Assembly (NCBI GenBank): GCA_963920705.1
Contig: OY987227.1
Location: 12,503,602 to 12,567,601, forward strand
Direction: 5' to 3'
Length of the DNA: 64,000 nucleotides
From: Odiellus spinosus
Taxonomy: Eukaryota > Arthropoda > Arachnida > Opiliones > Phalangiidae
Shown in pieces: positions 48,630 to 62,741 of the stretch; within the stretch, counting starts at the first letter, position 1, and the number at the start of each line of letters is the position of its first letter. The notes under the pieces were generated by a model. The model was not told the DNA's origin and made no database searches. It was given only the letters and a program-made list of their open reading frames with translations. A program made the position numbers and the translations under genes.

Positions 48630-51330
48630 CACAAGCCAAGGCTTATGAGGCGTTAGTGTTTACTGACAGAAAGATATGTCTAGATTTCAAAATCTCATTG
48701 GATACGGGTTTCGTACACTTTTCGAAGGTTAAAAAAATATTTATAACTTAATATTTAACTGTAATTTCTCCTGCTGAATTTAAGATATTTTAACGCCACA
48801 TTTACGCTCCAAAAGTAGGCTCTTAGATGGAATTAATGTTGAAGAGTCTACAGTCTTGTTCAAAGTGAATCATAATGTTTTGGCTTCAATAATGTATTTT
48901 TTCCCTTGCACTTTAGTTATACCGCTTCTACCCCAGAGGACGGAAATGGTTTAAAATTACGAGTTCTAACCTACGAGGTTTAAAACCTATTTTCAACAGG
49001 AATATCTTAGTCTTAAGATTATTATTCTTGGAACCAAGAATATTTAAATCGGTGCGATTTCTTACCCCGAAGCTGATATGAATAAACATGATCCCATTAT
49101 ATTATACAACCGAAGAGAAGAAAAAAAAAAAAAAAAAAAAAATCTGACAAAAAACTTTCTTCCAATTGAGAGATCAGCACTGCGCCTGTTGGGATAGTTC
49201 AAACAATAACATACCTACACGAAGCCCTTTATAATAAGAACAAAAAAAAAAAAAAATGCATTATAATATTATTTTAGCACTTTTTGTACGAGGCGAAAAA
49301 ATATCCCCCTTAAAAAAAAACAAAAAAAAAAATGGGTTTCGTAAAGAAAAATGGTTCGTTCACACTGCCGATTTGGTCAGTATCGGTTTAATCCAAGTTC
49401 CTAGACTCTTTATGAACTTAACTTATTGATCAGGCAGGCTCCAATTTCTTGGATTAAGTACTTTTACTAAAAAGACCGCCCGAAAACGACCTTATCACGT
49501 TCTAGAACACACGAGAATCAGCTTAGCCCGTTTTAAATCTGCATGTCAAGTGTTTTTAAAGCTTGATTGAATTTATTGATAATTAGTAATATTATTTCGT
49601 ATTTCCCCAATTTGTATCAAACAAAATATAAACTAAATCCTTATCAAAAAAATTACAAATCCAGAAGTCCACCCCCCTTTTTTTTTCAGGTGCTATCCTT
49701 AAAATAGAAGTTTTCGCTTCGGGCCAAAAAGCCGGATTTTGAATATCCATACACGAATTTCCTCGAAATATCTAAAGACAAACAAACTCTAGCATTCAGA
49801 TTCAAATTAGAAAATCTTTTATACACGTTCATTCGTATAGAAACGTTTCTACAAATTGACGCGAGCGAATCTTTCATTATATACGTGTAAAAAGTATTAT
49901 AGAAGTAAACAGCGAGTGTCAATCAGTTTGAAATTTCAGTACGTACAAAGCTATTCTTTCCCCTCTTTGAGTATAAAGGTACTGACTAGATTAGAGGGGT
50001 GTTTATAGCTTTATAATATACGTACTGATTTTCGGACGCAGTTAAATCATTTGACGAAACATACAAGCAGTAATGAAAAGGCAAAAAAATAAGTATACGT
50101 GCGTATAATTTCGTTGAATAGTACTTTAAAACTATTTCATTCCCTATAGGGTTTAACATTATGTATTAATCCGCTCTTAATCTTCCCTATTCTGTGAACT
50201 GGCGATCTAGAGAACGTAAATGCGAACGCACAAGACTAAAAAAAAAACTTTTTCATATTGAAAATGTAATTTTTTTTTTCAGGCTTTTTCCCTTTTTCCA
50301 ATTATATACATCTCTATTGAATTGAATTCGTTTCAATAAATTCAAAATCAATATTTGTAATACCATGGTAATAATTTCAAATAGCCTTTAAAGGGAATAT
50401 ATAACCTCCTCTTTAGTGGGATCAGCAATGCGTATATAAATATACCAAAATCCGAAAGCAAAAATAGAGAAAAATGGGAATTTTTTACATAAAAAACGGC
50501 AAAAATTCTAAAGACAGGAACCAATTAAAAAGAAATGAGATTTTTATTATAACTTCATTTATCCTATAGTTCGTGAGTTTCGTGTAGCTACCCTTAGAAC
50601 TAGATAGTGCGTATAAGAGTTATAAGCTTTAACTATAGGGTGCAGGAGTTGAAAGAACAGAGGGAATAAGGGGTGAAGGTAATTAAACATTTTGGCACTA
50701 TAGCAAATTCCATCTTTATAATTTAATTTATAGTATATTTTTACAATTACAGGCGTCAACATCGCCTAATTAGGTATGATAAATACGGCAAAGATGGAAT
50801 ACTTGAGGCAAAATAAAGTCACACGAAAATAGAATTGAGCGGATAGCACTAGGAGGGAGGTGCCTTATTTATCTTAGGGTATACAAAACTTTATATATCT
50901 AAAAACATATTATAATGAAACATTCAATTTAAAGTGAGGATATCACCATTTTTCGAAGGCCGCAATACTATTTAAACACGCATGCAATATTTAACACCTC
51001 AGTGTTGATACGTTTTTATGAAACTTCCAAATTAAAATACCAAAAAATATATATTTATTATTTTTCCTCTTGATAACGTAGATTTATTTTTGAACGTATT
51101 AAGGTAAAGTTTCGAATGAAGGGAGGGATTTATTTACTGGTTTAAGAACTTTCGCAAAAAAAACACCGCGAAAGCAACTTGGGTGCACCTTGCGAGAATC
51201 AATTACGGTAAGCTCTATAACTTCCCCTCGACTATAGATAGTGATGACGTAGATTGTAAATACTTTTAAAAAGTTAAAAGAAATAGTCATTATAAAATAT
51301 TTATTTTTACTTTTGCGGCACCTTTTTCTA
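48630..51330. other. Non-coding stretch
   Basis: No exon recognised. Contains an A-run at about 49121-49142 and other A-rich runs near 49240-49330. TTCGTTCACACTGCCGATTT near 49367 looks like an isolated element end. Confidence 0.45.
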
Positions 51331-51580
51331 TGACATACGGTTTGGAATCATTTTTAACGACCTTTCCGAAAATGATACTCTAATTCCATTTGGAACACGT
51401 GAAAAATCTTTTAACAAAGCTTTTCTGATACAATTCGTTATCCAGCGCTTGTTTTGAAAGTACCCAAGTTCAGACTTTTACTGACAAACTCGGGACGTCA
51501 TAAATGTATACCTTTTTAACCGTTTTTAACCAATCTTAAAATGATGCTCATTTGAAACTCGTGAAAAATCTGTGACAGTT
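51331..51580. repeat. Dispersed repeat (CTTTCCGAAAATG family), copies 2 and 3
   Basis: Two direct copies about 165 bases apart: TTTTTAACGACCTTTCCGAA...GGAACACGTGAAAAATCTTT, and TTTTTAACCAATCTTAAAAT...GAAACTCGTGAAAAATCTGT. Both share an AATGAT(A/G)CT core. Confidence 0.6.
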
Positions 51581-52673
51581 TTACTTTATCATATAAACAA
51601 TTACGTAAATACATAATTAAAGCGTACATAGAGAAAATGTTGTCTTATTTTTCGATTCGTTAACTAACGAGCTAACATTTTCAGAAATCTACATAGGAAA
51701 CGAATAAAGGAGTGGGGAATCTAACCAAAAATAAAATCCCGGGATGTTACAGACTATTCGGCGTAATTAAGTTAATTGTTTAATATTGTAGTGAAGGAGA
51801 AAAAGATGGTAAACTAAGCTCTTACGGAATCTAACCCCTTTTAAACTTTATAAAGCGTTGTTTCAAATTAGTTGGACGAACCGCAATTGGAACCACGCAT
51901 CTTGTGTTTGAGTAAATGGGCTTAAATGGAGAGAGTAAATCTTGACCCAAAACGAATTTTCCTAGAAGGCTTTAGTTGATTATCCAAGGTTTTAAGACGA
52001 ATGTAATTGGATGCAAAATAGGGGTGGGTTTATATTCCGTAACGAGTAAGCTCTCTTCATTCGTTATTGTTTCGTGTAAATGGTATACGCTGTCGGCGTT
52101 AATAATATAAACAAACGGAACATTTTTGCCGACGAAATAAAGGGAATATTTGAAAAGCCCTTTTCATTTCATCAAGCATGCCGATAAGGCGCCTTCAAAG
52201 GCCCAACATATACGAGAACAAGTAATATACAGGCTTTCCTCGGTACGATGCTTTGGAATTAGGCTTAAATGGAGGATTTGTTAAATAAGCAAACCCTACT
52301 TAACTTTAATAAATTTTTCTATAGTTCACCTATATTATTTTTTGTTAACTAAATCTGAAAATCTTATTAAACTGTAAGAAATCTCGCTAGTTAGCCTAAA
52401 TAGGTTTGGAAATGAAATTTACAAATATGAACGTTTTCACAAACTATTGAGGATGAAATTTTAACATTCATTCGTAATAAATTGTGCAAACTATAACAAA
52501 TTTCTAAACCTTGCCAAACTTAGTTGGGTAAGGTTTACAAAGTGGTTTGTAGAAACAAATTTGCGCCAACTAGGTGGATTTATGAGGGCTGGACAAGGTT
52601 TCTGCAGATTTGGTTTTTGCAACACGTATTAGAGAAAGAACGGTGAAAGTCAGGCAAGGTTTTCAAGATTAAT
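51581..52673. other. Non-coding stretch
   Basis: AT-rich sequence. GGGAATCTAACC and AATCTAACCCCTTTTAAA words recur loosely; nothing firmer is seen. Confidence 0.4.
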
Positions 52674-52826
52674 TTAAAGGCCTATGATTTCTTCTGCCTG
52701 TCACCTGCCTGTTTTACTGGAAGTGGGCTCACCTTCTGAGCTTCGTCTTGGATAGCAAGGCAAGAGAAAGCCTGGAGGGTGAGTTTGTTTCCAGGGTGAC
52801 AGGCAGAAGTAATCCTAGGCCTTTAA
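52674..52826 (+). mobile_element. TTAA family 2 MITE, copy B (complete, 153 bp)
   Basis: Left TTAA + AGGCCTATGATTTCTTCTGC and right GCAGAAGTAATCCTAGGCCT + TTAA give terminal inverted repeats of about 28 bases (ending ...CTGCCTGTCACC) inside a perfect TTAA pair. The interior is GC-richer and nearly identical to copy A at 44221-44355 in the opposite orientation. Confidence 0.9.
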
Positions 52827-55444
52827 GCATACTATTTGTTGGACAAGATTCTCAAATTTAATTTGTAAAAACATTTATGACAACTTTATTTTTGGCCTAT
52901 TTTCCTTTAACTTTTTTAAAAAAATTAAAAGACCCATTCTAAAAAGCTTTTTAAAGTGGCTTGGTTGTACAGATTTTCTCATTGAATGTCTATTTTGTGA
53001 AGGCATCTTTAGGAGTAACAGTGAAAGTAGCGCGTAACCGTGGTGTTAAAAAGAATTTTTCGGGTGAGGAGGTATAGGGTGATGGGGGGTTAGTGTTCGG
53101 GGGGTCATCCCTATTTAATCGAGCATCTCTGATATTTACTCAGCTCTTTCACGGACGGCGGGCCAGAGAAGGGAATTGCCTTCCCCCCCCCCCCCTTCGG
53201 GCTTTCATTCTCTCTTTTCCAGTGAAATAATACAATAATTGGAAGGGATTTCCGCCAGAATTATTTCACCGAAACATCGAGCATTGCCGACACGATAAAC
53301 AAAAGAGGGGTGAGTACGCGAACACGGCCGAGCCAACAACTATACTGCAGAGTTCAACTTTCGGAGAAGTGGCGAGATTTAACCAGGGCCTTTTTGAGAA
53401 ATTAAATTCAGTACAATTTGGGTATTCATCGAAAACTTGGAGACTAGTTTTCTAGTTTCATATTAGACTAAAAACAGAATCATCGCTCGACTATACCTGG
53501 TTTCGGTGCTATTAACACACACAGGCGCAAATCGAATGTTGTTTCCAGGCCTACACAGAACGGCGTTCGTCGAACATGTGGTTAATTCCCCGAATTTTAG
53601 CCAAAGTTAAGCTACGAAGTTGATGTATAAATGTTCTATCATCATTTTAAACATAATTAAGTAGCAAAATTAAGTTTAAATCTACGTCTAATTTCTTCTA
53701 TAAAAACAGCGTATTGTGCAACCCCTCATTCCCACAAGTGCGCCTTTAAAAATGTTCCAGCCACAGCACTTTGGTGTTCAGAGAGAAGCCCCATAACCGG
53801 AGTAAAATACGAAAATGCCAACATATTTAATATTCTTTCAATTCAAATGAGTCCTAGAGAAAAATGTGGCCACATTTCTACAAAATTAACATTAGCGCCT
53901 CGTTAAACCATGGAAAAGGGTAGGTGGATGAGGTAGAAAAAGGGAGAGAGGAGGGATTTGTCATTAATGCAGAAATACTTTATTCATTGGAAGGCTCGGT
54001 TAAAGGGCTTTTAATTAGACGCTAGCTACCCCCTCCCCCTCGTTGTTGCCACGCTGGATGTCGCTCTTTCAACGAGCTAAAAATGGATTGGTCCGACTGC
54101 CAGAGCCGCCCGACCTAATCTCTTTCACTCGTAGAAAACAACTCTTCGCTTTAGGGTCGCGTTACGTGGACACCGAGAGCAGTGTGAGAGGAGCAGGGAC
54201 ACTTGGACGAAGAATACTAAAAAATCGACAATTTTTCAAACAAACTAAATTTTCCTGGAAGGGTATACGTAATAATCCCTTCTACAAGCTTAAATTTTAC
54301 ACGTGTACATCAACTATTCTTGTACATTTTGTCGGGGCTATTAAATCAAACGCCAACCTATTCTTTTAATGTTAGTACGTTACTAGCGCTGTTACAGGCT
54401 GAAATAATATGATTGGTCAGAATTTATATTTACTTTTTTTCAAATTTTAACAAAATTCAGAAAATTATTTAAATATAAAAAACGCGTCTAAAAATTCCGA
54501 ATAAATTCTCGAATATTTTTTTTGGCGTGTTTATTCTGAACATAAATTAAAAAGATGATCCATTTTTAGCTCCAAGTATCCGTTTAACGAACTCAAAACG
54601 CAACTTTGATCAAAAACTTAACAAACTAACGAGAAATCATTGGTGAGTTTCAATAACGTATTACTTATATTTTAACGTTCGATTAAAAATAAACCTTACT
54701 CATTTTCATTACAAATTTAAGTGTAACAGAAGGGTTGTTTCATTTCGTTACTAGTGATTGTTCTAAGCATTCTTCGTCCAAGGGGTATACGAGAGAGAAG
54801 GATTGAGGAGAGAACGAAAAAGGAGGCGCTCAGGTGCGTTGCGCGTCTAATGAAGCGTATAATCAAATACAACTCAAAATCTCTAATCAAACTTTAAGCT
54901 TTTACTTTTAATGAGAAAACAGGGGGTTGTCGTCTCATTTCTCTATAGCCCTCCAGAAATCATTTCATTACTTTAACTCCCTGAAACTGCAAAATTAAGC
55001 GCCCCTTTTTCCCTAATTCGCAAAAATATACTAATTAAATTTTACTACCCCCCTCTTATACCGTTTTCCTTCGGGTCTTACGATTTATTTTGAAGGATGA
55101 ATTGAAACAACGGTTGAAGCCGCGCTGTCGTTACAATTAATGATTTGTAATATTTAATGTATATGATGTGAAATAGTATAACAATTCCTCACATTAACCC
55201 AATATTCTTTGACGCGAAACGGAAAATAAAATGCTACTTTTTACTAATTAAAAATACAAGAGGCTATATGACGTGAAACTCATTAAACCAGGCGCGCATC
55301 ATGAGGAAAGCTAAAGAACGATTTTTGATCGGTCAGCGGTCTTTATAGGAATTCGCGACTTTAGGTCCAGGTTGCATCGGCGTTTTAAACATTTCGGACC
55401 TAGCCGGCGCAATTTAGCTCACGTGGTCGCTAAGGTAGAAATAC
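52827..55444. other. Non-coding stretch
   Basis: No exon recognised. A C12 tract lies near 53184-53195. The open frame at 54043-54369 (108 codons) is without a domain or splice support. Confidence 0.45.
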
Positions 55445-55634
55445 AAGTCAAGTTCACACTATAGAGCCTTGAAACGTTTCAAAAAGCTACAATAACCTCG
55501 ACTGAAAACGTTTTACACGGCATGATATATTTTAATACTTTTATCGAAAATAACTTAACTATCAGTAATTCAAACTAGTTTAGGTTTGAAACTTGAGGGA
55601 TTTAAAAACTAAAGTACGAGTGTAAACGGGACTT
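55445..55634. mobile_element. MITE with GTTYACACT ends (190 bp)
   Basis: Left AAGTCAAGTTCACACT and right AGTGTAAACGGGACTT are inverted repeats with 13 of 16 positions matching. Inner words CTTGAAACGTTTCAAA and AGGTTTGAAACTTGAG are partly mirrored. No coding content. Confidence 0.65.
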
Positions 55635-55971
55635 CATTGCGGGTCAGAAGAGATATATGGGCGATCGAGGAAAATGTCCAAAAGAGGTTGGACTCCCGAG
55701 GGACGAAAGCCAAGCGGAATGAGAGAGTAAAACTATAAAAGAAACGGAATTAGATACAGGAGAGAGTGGTTCGCTTCATTGGAAGAGAATTTCGGACCAT
55801 TTCCTAATTACAATCACGGCTGACACCTAACAAATGACCTCAGTCACTCAGACCAATTCGATTAAAAAAAACTACTCTCTGGTATATACAGTAGTCTCCC
55901 CAGAAACTGCCACTCTTCTAAAAGAATTTTATACTGTTGTTCCAACGCCTATGTTATTTTAGTTCCTATAT

Positions 55972-56050
55972 TTGGCACTGCTTTCCGTTAGAGGACGCTT
56001 ATGAAAGTTAAGGTTTTATAATTCATCTTTACCTATTAAGATTTAAATTT
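55972..56050. repeat. Dispersed repeat copy 2 (CTCF-like motif, degraded)
   Basis: TTTGGCACTGCTTTCCGTTA + GAGGACGCTTATGAAAGTTA matches 13023-13085; the following GGTTTTATAATTCATCTTTA also follows the other copy loosely. Confidence 0.6.
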
Positions 56051-59000
56051 ACTCTCATGTTCTTAGATCAATAAATGAGTTCTTGACACGACTCTCACGC
56101 GTGCACAAATGGATCGAAACTTGTCAGGGCATCAAGCTGTAGGGAAGAAATGTTCAAATGGACTGCTTCCAAAAAAAAACAGCACCGCGCGTACCGAGGG
56201 AACTTTATATACACGCGTGATATAGGGGAGAGAAGTTTGACCCAGCGTGAAATTGAAAGCGCGACCATTATATGCATGGTGCCGGCAAATAACTCCGCAA
56301 TGGCGCTTGTTGGTCTACATATCGATATAGTCTATAGATAAAACAAAGCCATCACTTCAAAATTTCAGAGCATACGAACCTATACCATAGAATCTTTCCT
56401 AAGTATTTATTTTCCAAGATATCGGAATGGGTAAAGCGTTGTACGAGGTGAAATTTGCGATTCATTCTAACAACAAATATCGTTGCAATAGAATGAAAGG
56501 CGGGGAAAAAGATATCGAAGGGTATCCTTTGTGTAGTCTTCCCATACCTTTAACTATATCGCGTCAAAGCCGTTAGAAGAATAACAGTATTTAAATAGAT
56601 ACCTATATATTTTATTATTTTCAAACACCCAAAGAAAGCTACATAGTAAAAGTATATACTGCGAGGGTTTTCATATTTGCATCCACGAACCCCGTAATTC
56701 CCTTTCCCCCTAACATTTCTCCGCTTTCTGTAGAAATCGTTCGCTAAAAAAAAACGATACATCCAGACCCTTTCAATAATAGCCTGGAGATTGTCCTGGG
56801 TCCATCCTACATATAATGCAAAACACAAAGTATATTGGTTCATACGTTATACTCCTAGACATCTTGGTCCCAATACTCTCTCGTGGGAACGAACCGATTT
56901 GAACCGTAGAATAATTATAGTCTCACGCATGCAGCGTTCAAGGCATTCCCAAGCTACGGATAGATTGCCAAAAGCAGTGCCAGGAGGAGAAAATTTCAAA
57001 TTTCGGGCGCCTGAGATTAACCGTGTGTAACTTATAACCATTTTCTTGACCATACCGTGAAAGAATGGCGTTTTAGGAATGCCGTAGGACCTAAAACCTC
57101 TTTTTTATCCATCTTCTTTCCTCGAAAAAGAAGGGTATATTGTATATAGGAAAGGGGGGATGGCCATAGCATCACCCCCAAACTAATATCATGCGCTACA
57201 ATAGCTTTAATAGAATTCGCGTTCAACACAGCATCAGGTAATTCAACGATGACTCCCTCTCCTATTTCCCGAGAGCGTGCGCGGCTAAATTCTCCGTTCA
57301 TACTGACCTATAAAACGAACTGATTTTGATCTTAAATATGATACAAGAGTTTTTCCGCCATGTTATTTTTATCAATGATTTTAAAATGCGCTATTAAAAT
57401 CAGATTTCTACAAATTAAAATAGTAATTACGTAAGAAATTTCGATTCGCAAGAAGACACTGCATTTCGAGAAATTTCAAAAGTAAAATATCTTCAAAATC
57501 GTTGTCGTTTTTAATTGGATTTTTTTGTAATTTTTTAACGAAGTGAAGTGCATCTTTGTGAATAGAAATTTCTCAATGGCTTTACCCGCAACAAATATTA
57601 GTAGCTTTGAGAATAATTGTAATTATATAATTTTGGCTCTCTATTAACTCTTAATATATTGAGTGAAGGATGATATTTAACTGTAATTAAAATCATCGGT
57701 AATATTTGTAGGGGAATCAAGCAATGTTTTCCCAAGACTCTTTTGGAGTAGTAGAAATTTCAGGAGCAATACGACAAATTCTGTGTTTTTTGAAACGTAA
57801 TGAAGAAACTGAAGTCAATTCAGAAAACCCATAAATTCCCAGATTTAAGCTAATGCACGCGGCAAAATTATTTCTGGCCTTATGAATTTTAACGTGACTT
57901 TTCATTTCTACGAATCAACTCTATTCAAATTCAATTCCAACTAATGTCCAGATTTCTGTAGTTGCATTCAAGAATGTGTTATCCTACCTAACGCCTCTGG
58001 GAAGGCTGTAAATTGACGGCACGCGCAAAGTTTACATACGCTTTAAACATATCATAAATTATAAAGAATTATTTTAAATTCGAACGCGACCCGGGCTTGG
58101 GAGTCGTCGGTAGGTTTGGAGGCGCAAGGCCAGAAGAAAAATGGGTTCAGGCCGGCGGATGGGGAGAGAGCCAATTTCTCGGTGATCAGTCGGACGGCCA
58201 TCGGGGGGAAGGGGCGATTCCCCTTCTTCCGTTACTTTCTCTATGGAAGCCAGCGACCGGGGGTAAAAACAATTGACGATTATGCTCAACCACGCAAACA
58301 CAAAATTGCCCCCCAGAAGAGAAAAATAGGTGAAAAAAGCAGTGAACCGTTTTATTTCCATTCTTCCCTCTAACTAATATAAATATCTTTGATTTTTTTC
58401 TTTGTCCAAGGTTTCCCCCTCGCTATATATAAAAGAACTATTCTATAATAAAGGGGTTATATAGTGTATGTTACTTCGAGGAAAGATAACATTTTACACG
58501 AAACAATTGAAAACGATTGAAGACTATCATCTGGGAGAGACCACAGTTTCACCATCAAAAACTCATCTTAATGATAAATAACGTGTTAAAATATGGTTTT
58601 AAAGTGGACCATAGCGTATAAACAGAGTGATCAAATGAATTGAGAAGGGTTTTGGATCAAAAATTATCCTTGCACAAAATTAGAAACAATTCAGATTTGG
58701 GCATCGTGTCGCTTTATCATCTCTTTGGACAACGTAAAATTCATCGGGCGAGAAAAATTAAGAGTAAAATCGTAGCAACATATCAGAGTTGATAGAGAAA
58801 CACTCAATCTTACCATCATATTATATGTAACCAATTATACCTTATCTTATATATTATTTTGAGTTAGGCCCGAATTAGGCTTAAACTTCATATTTATAAA
58901 TATTAAAATTCGAATTAGATAGCCAAGAAAAAAAAGTACGCGTAAGACATTATTGTAAATTGTTAAACCCGATCGAAATAGTCTTTAACCCCAGTCATTG

Positions 59001-62000
59001 CCATTATCGCATACATAAGGTAAAAAATGCAAGTCATTCTGATATAGTTTGTTTACTATACAAACCTCACAATTTAGCGAAACGAATTAGGCTTAGCAAT
59101 GGGGTTCCTAAAAACCTTCCGGGGGTAAGGAAACTGAGGGGAAATCAAAAATAAAAGGAAAAAAACCTCAAGACTCCAATCTCGATGTTGGCAACGATCT
59201 GGTGAAAAACGCTCTTTAAGAGATAAGCGAGATAACTTTTTCCCCTGAATTTTTTTTTCATCCTTTTTCTCCGGATCCCGTTCTTCCCTCATCCCTTCGC
59301 TCCTCATCTTCTCCTCCATCCTTTTCTTATCAGATACTTTCCCCCCTCTTTTTTTGCTGGGTAGAAAAACATCCCGGTAGTGGTGGCTACCGCGTGCGAG
59401 GAAGAGGGTGAATGTGGATCGCTTTATTTAAGGTAAACGTTAGTCAAATCCCCCCATTTACATATTAGGGGGAGTGGAGAAAATCCCACTTCTTAGCATA
59501 ATGCTGGACAAAGGCCTATAAAAACGCTGGCGCAAAGGCGTCAATGTACATCCCATCAACGAGTCTAGATATCGGTGGGAGAATTCAGTTCCATAAAGTA
59601 CTTGCTTACAGTGAAACAAAAAATGGGAACTTGAGGAACATTTAACCCATTATAGAACTGAAAATTAATATTGAGATGAACTATATTCAAATTCAGTTAG
59701 AAAGTTCGGTACAAACAATGCCTTATCTGTATCTTTATACAACTTTATTTCTCAGATATGAACCTGGTCTAGCTTAGTTTGTCGCTGTATTTTCCAACTG
59801 TTTCGGACTATGGAACGGAGATTTGGAGATGAGATGAGGCGAGGATGGAGGAGGGGAAAGATTCGACTGATGAGATTCATCCCATTTTCGCCGCAAGAGA
59901 AATAAAGGGAGGGGGGAAGGGCACGGAAAACGATGCCGGTAAAGTAATTTGTCAAATCGCGGCGACTTTAAAATCCGCAACGTGGGCTCTTCTCGAATCC
60001 GCGTTAAATCCAGGGGTTTTCAGCTTTTTTTTATTCATCCATTCATTCTTCTTTTTCTACTTTATTCAAATCAGATTTGGGATTCGCTGGGACTAACATT
60101 AACCAAGGCCCAACATGTCTTGGAGCGAAACTAACGTAATGTAAATGCTTAGAGAGAAATTCGCATAATTACGAGTATGACTATTTCTAAGATATTAATG
60201 GTTAAAGTTTCATCTTTATTTGGAAAATTTAAGATTAAACTCTATGACCTAATCACAGCGTTCTGATAATCCACAGAAAAGTCTCGTGATGTAGAAAGTA
60301 TTTCAAAAATATTTGAAGGATGAGAATCTTCTCAATAGCACGTGAATTATATTTAATCGTTATGATCTGTCAAGCAGTTTAATCATAAACCTCAAATACA
60401 GATGAAACTTAAAAAATATTTGGTTTTACAGAAGGGAAAAAAGTTGCTCTTATAAAGGCTAATTTTAACCAAAAAAATTATATTTAAGCTAAAGACGGGC
60501 TTCCTTAATTCAGATATCACAAAATAATTGTAAACTATACGCAAGGAACAAAAACGAATATGTAATTGATCTATAAAAATAAATACACCAGAAATAAAAC
60601 ATTTGTAGGCGAACAAAACAAGGTCATATTTTCACTGTTCCAAGGTTTCCACCCCAAGCACGCCGTATATGTAGGATGACACGAACATACGTTAGAGTCC
60701 GGTAAAAATAAAACTAGTATATGATAAGATGGGCAAGCTCGATTTTAGGATAAAAATATTTTTCTCTCTCTATTTTTCCCCCCTAAAGCGAGCTATCGAT
60801 GACGAATGATGGAGAAATCTGTGCCACAGATCTTTTCGGGAATGGAATTTCCTCCTCGCGAGCACCCACACCATCCCGCGTCCTTCTGTCCCCCCTATCC
60901 CTCCTTCCGATCCTTTCCTATTAAAGGGATGAGAGTAGGGAGCAGCGAGATGATGCTCCAGGGATGGAGAGAACTAGAGGAGCAAGAGCGGGGAGGAGAG
61001 ATCGGACGCCTGGACGAGGATGACAAGACCGGAAACTGACCAAACCGGAAATGAAGACCGCAGCGTCACTAAATGGACGCGTACGTAGTGGACCGATAAC
61101 GGAGTGCTCCAATTTAGGACGACTATCCACTTCTACTCTTCTTTCCCAACATCGTCGGTTGTGGGTGAAGACTCGCGTTAAGCCCAGAGTTATTGAAAAA
61201 AGGGACCGTTCAAAAATCTTTACTTTGTGCTTGGAGAAATAAGTTTAGGGGTGTCGCCCTCGTCGGTGTAAACGACGCCTTTGAATGGGAACATGCCATC
61301 TAGGTACTGGTCACTTTTGATGTCTAGGCCACGTATCGTAACTAATTTTTTATAAGAGATAATATATTGATTTTCAAGAACAATTAATGAAATAGAAAAA
61401 CCTCGAGTAGATTTATAGGTAATATTAATCGTTTTAAACTGAGATCTTGAACAGAATGGATTTAATATTAAAAATGAAAATAAGGAAGCTTATAGTTTTT
61501 CCTGGAGGTCATTTTTCAAACAGGGATTTCAAATTGCCTAGATATTCGCGTCCATATATACTAGACCGGAAAAACGTCCCGAGATTGAGGTAGCCCGGAG
61601 GTACGAATCAAGAGACAGCGCGGAGAGAGGTGTTGGAATACATATAATATATACTCCTATAAGCGCGAGCGATCTCGTTCCAACAATCAAAAAAGTCATT
61701 TAGAAATGCGAGAAAATAATATAGAAAAGAGAGAACACGCGAAATTCGCGGGGATAAAAGTGGGATATGATGCCTGGATGGATAGGATAGCCAGTCGGAA
61801 TTGAAACAGACTACTTTTCGACACTATACAATTTAATATAGCGTATCACCCAGATGTAGTAATGATAGTTTATTCTTTTTCGGACTGTTGAAAGGCCGTG
61901 TAGAGAGACAAGGGAGAGTGTTTTATCCCCTTCGGGGCTTTCTCTAGACTCTAGAATAGCTATGGAAATCCATTTCTGGCAGCGGCTTCTAGTGACGGAC

Positions 62001-62741
62001 AGGATTATTATCGCCCAGGCCGCTCATAACACCGTCACAAACGGAGAGAGGGCGACACTGCGCCTTAATTGAGATTTTCTACTCCCTTCCCCAAACCCAA
62101 AGCAACTCTCGAATCTTCTCTCGTTCACGGTCTCCCTCTCCTTTATAAAGGTGGATTGACAACAGGGCGAATAATCAAACACATGAAAATTTGGACGCTT
62201 GTCTTTGTGGTAATTACTGGACGGTGAGATATAAGTATAGTTTTTTTAATGCTGGATGGTAAGATTTAAGTTAGTTTCGTTTAATACTCTATCAAGAGAC
62301 TACTAAGAAGGATAAGATTTTGTTTAATACTTGCTGGAAGCTGTGATTTAAGAAGAATAAACTATAGGTATAATGGCTTATTTCCGCCGAGACATTTTCG
62401 CAGGGCAACATTTGCTTTAACAAAGCTTCAACCGCGCAAAAAGGTTTTTCACGTCCTGGGTGGAGAACCTAACCACTTCCATAAAATCTGCACCTTATTA
62501 CAGCCTTTGTTAATGCTAAATAGGTATTCAGTTACGTAGTCAATTTAGTCGGCGAAAATATATCAGTATAAACAAGGTATAAACTATTATCACGAGGAAA
62601 CTACTTCCGTTCAACTTCTGGTTCTCGGTTTCGTCTGTTGAGAAGATATATACTATAGACCCCTCATCGGAACGGCACCTTTACGTACCAAAATCAGTAG
62701 GGAGCGTTTTATTTTCAGACAGTTTTTGCGCCCAAAGCGTA
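56051..62741. other. Non-coding stretch
   Basis: No exon recognised in about 6.7 kb. It includes CG-richer patches (58080-58230, 60840-61100), where open frames occur on both strands without domain content, and C/T-rich runs (59240-59350). Confidence 0.45.

Noticed and set aside
54043-54369. 108-codon plus-strand open frame
   Set aside because: No recognisable motif; length is plausible by chance in this much sequence.
58074-58373. Overlapping open frames on both strands in a CG-richer patch
   Set aside because: Neither translation shows a recognisable domain, and there is no flanking splice or poly-A support.
60806-61242. Three open frames near 61 kb
   Set aside because: They come from a purine- and CG-rich stretch open in several frames at once, with no domain or splice signals.
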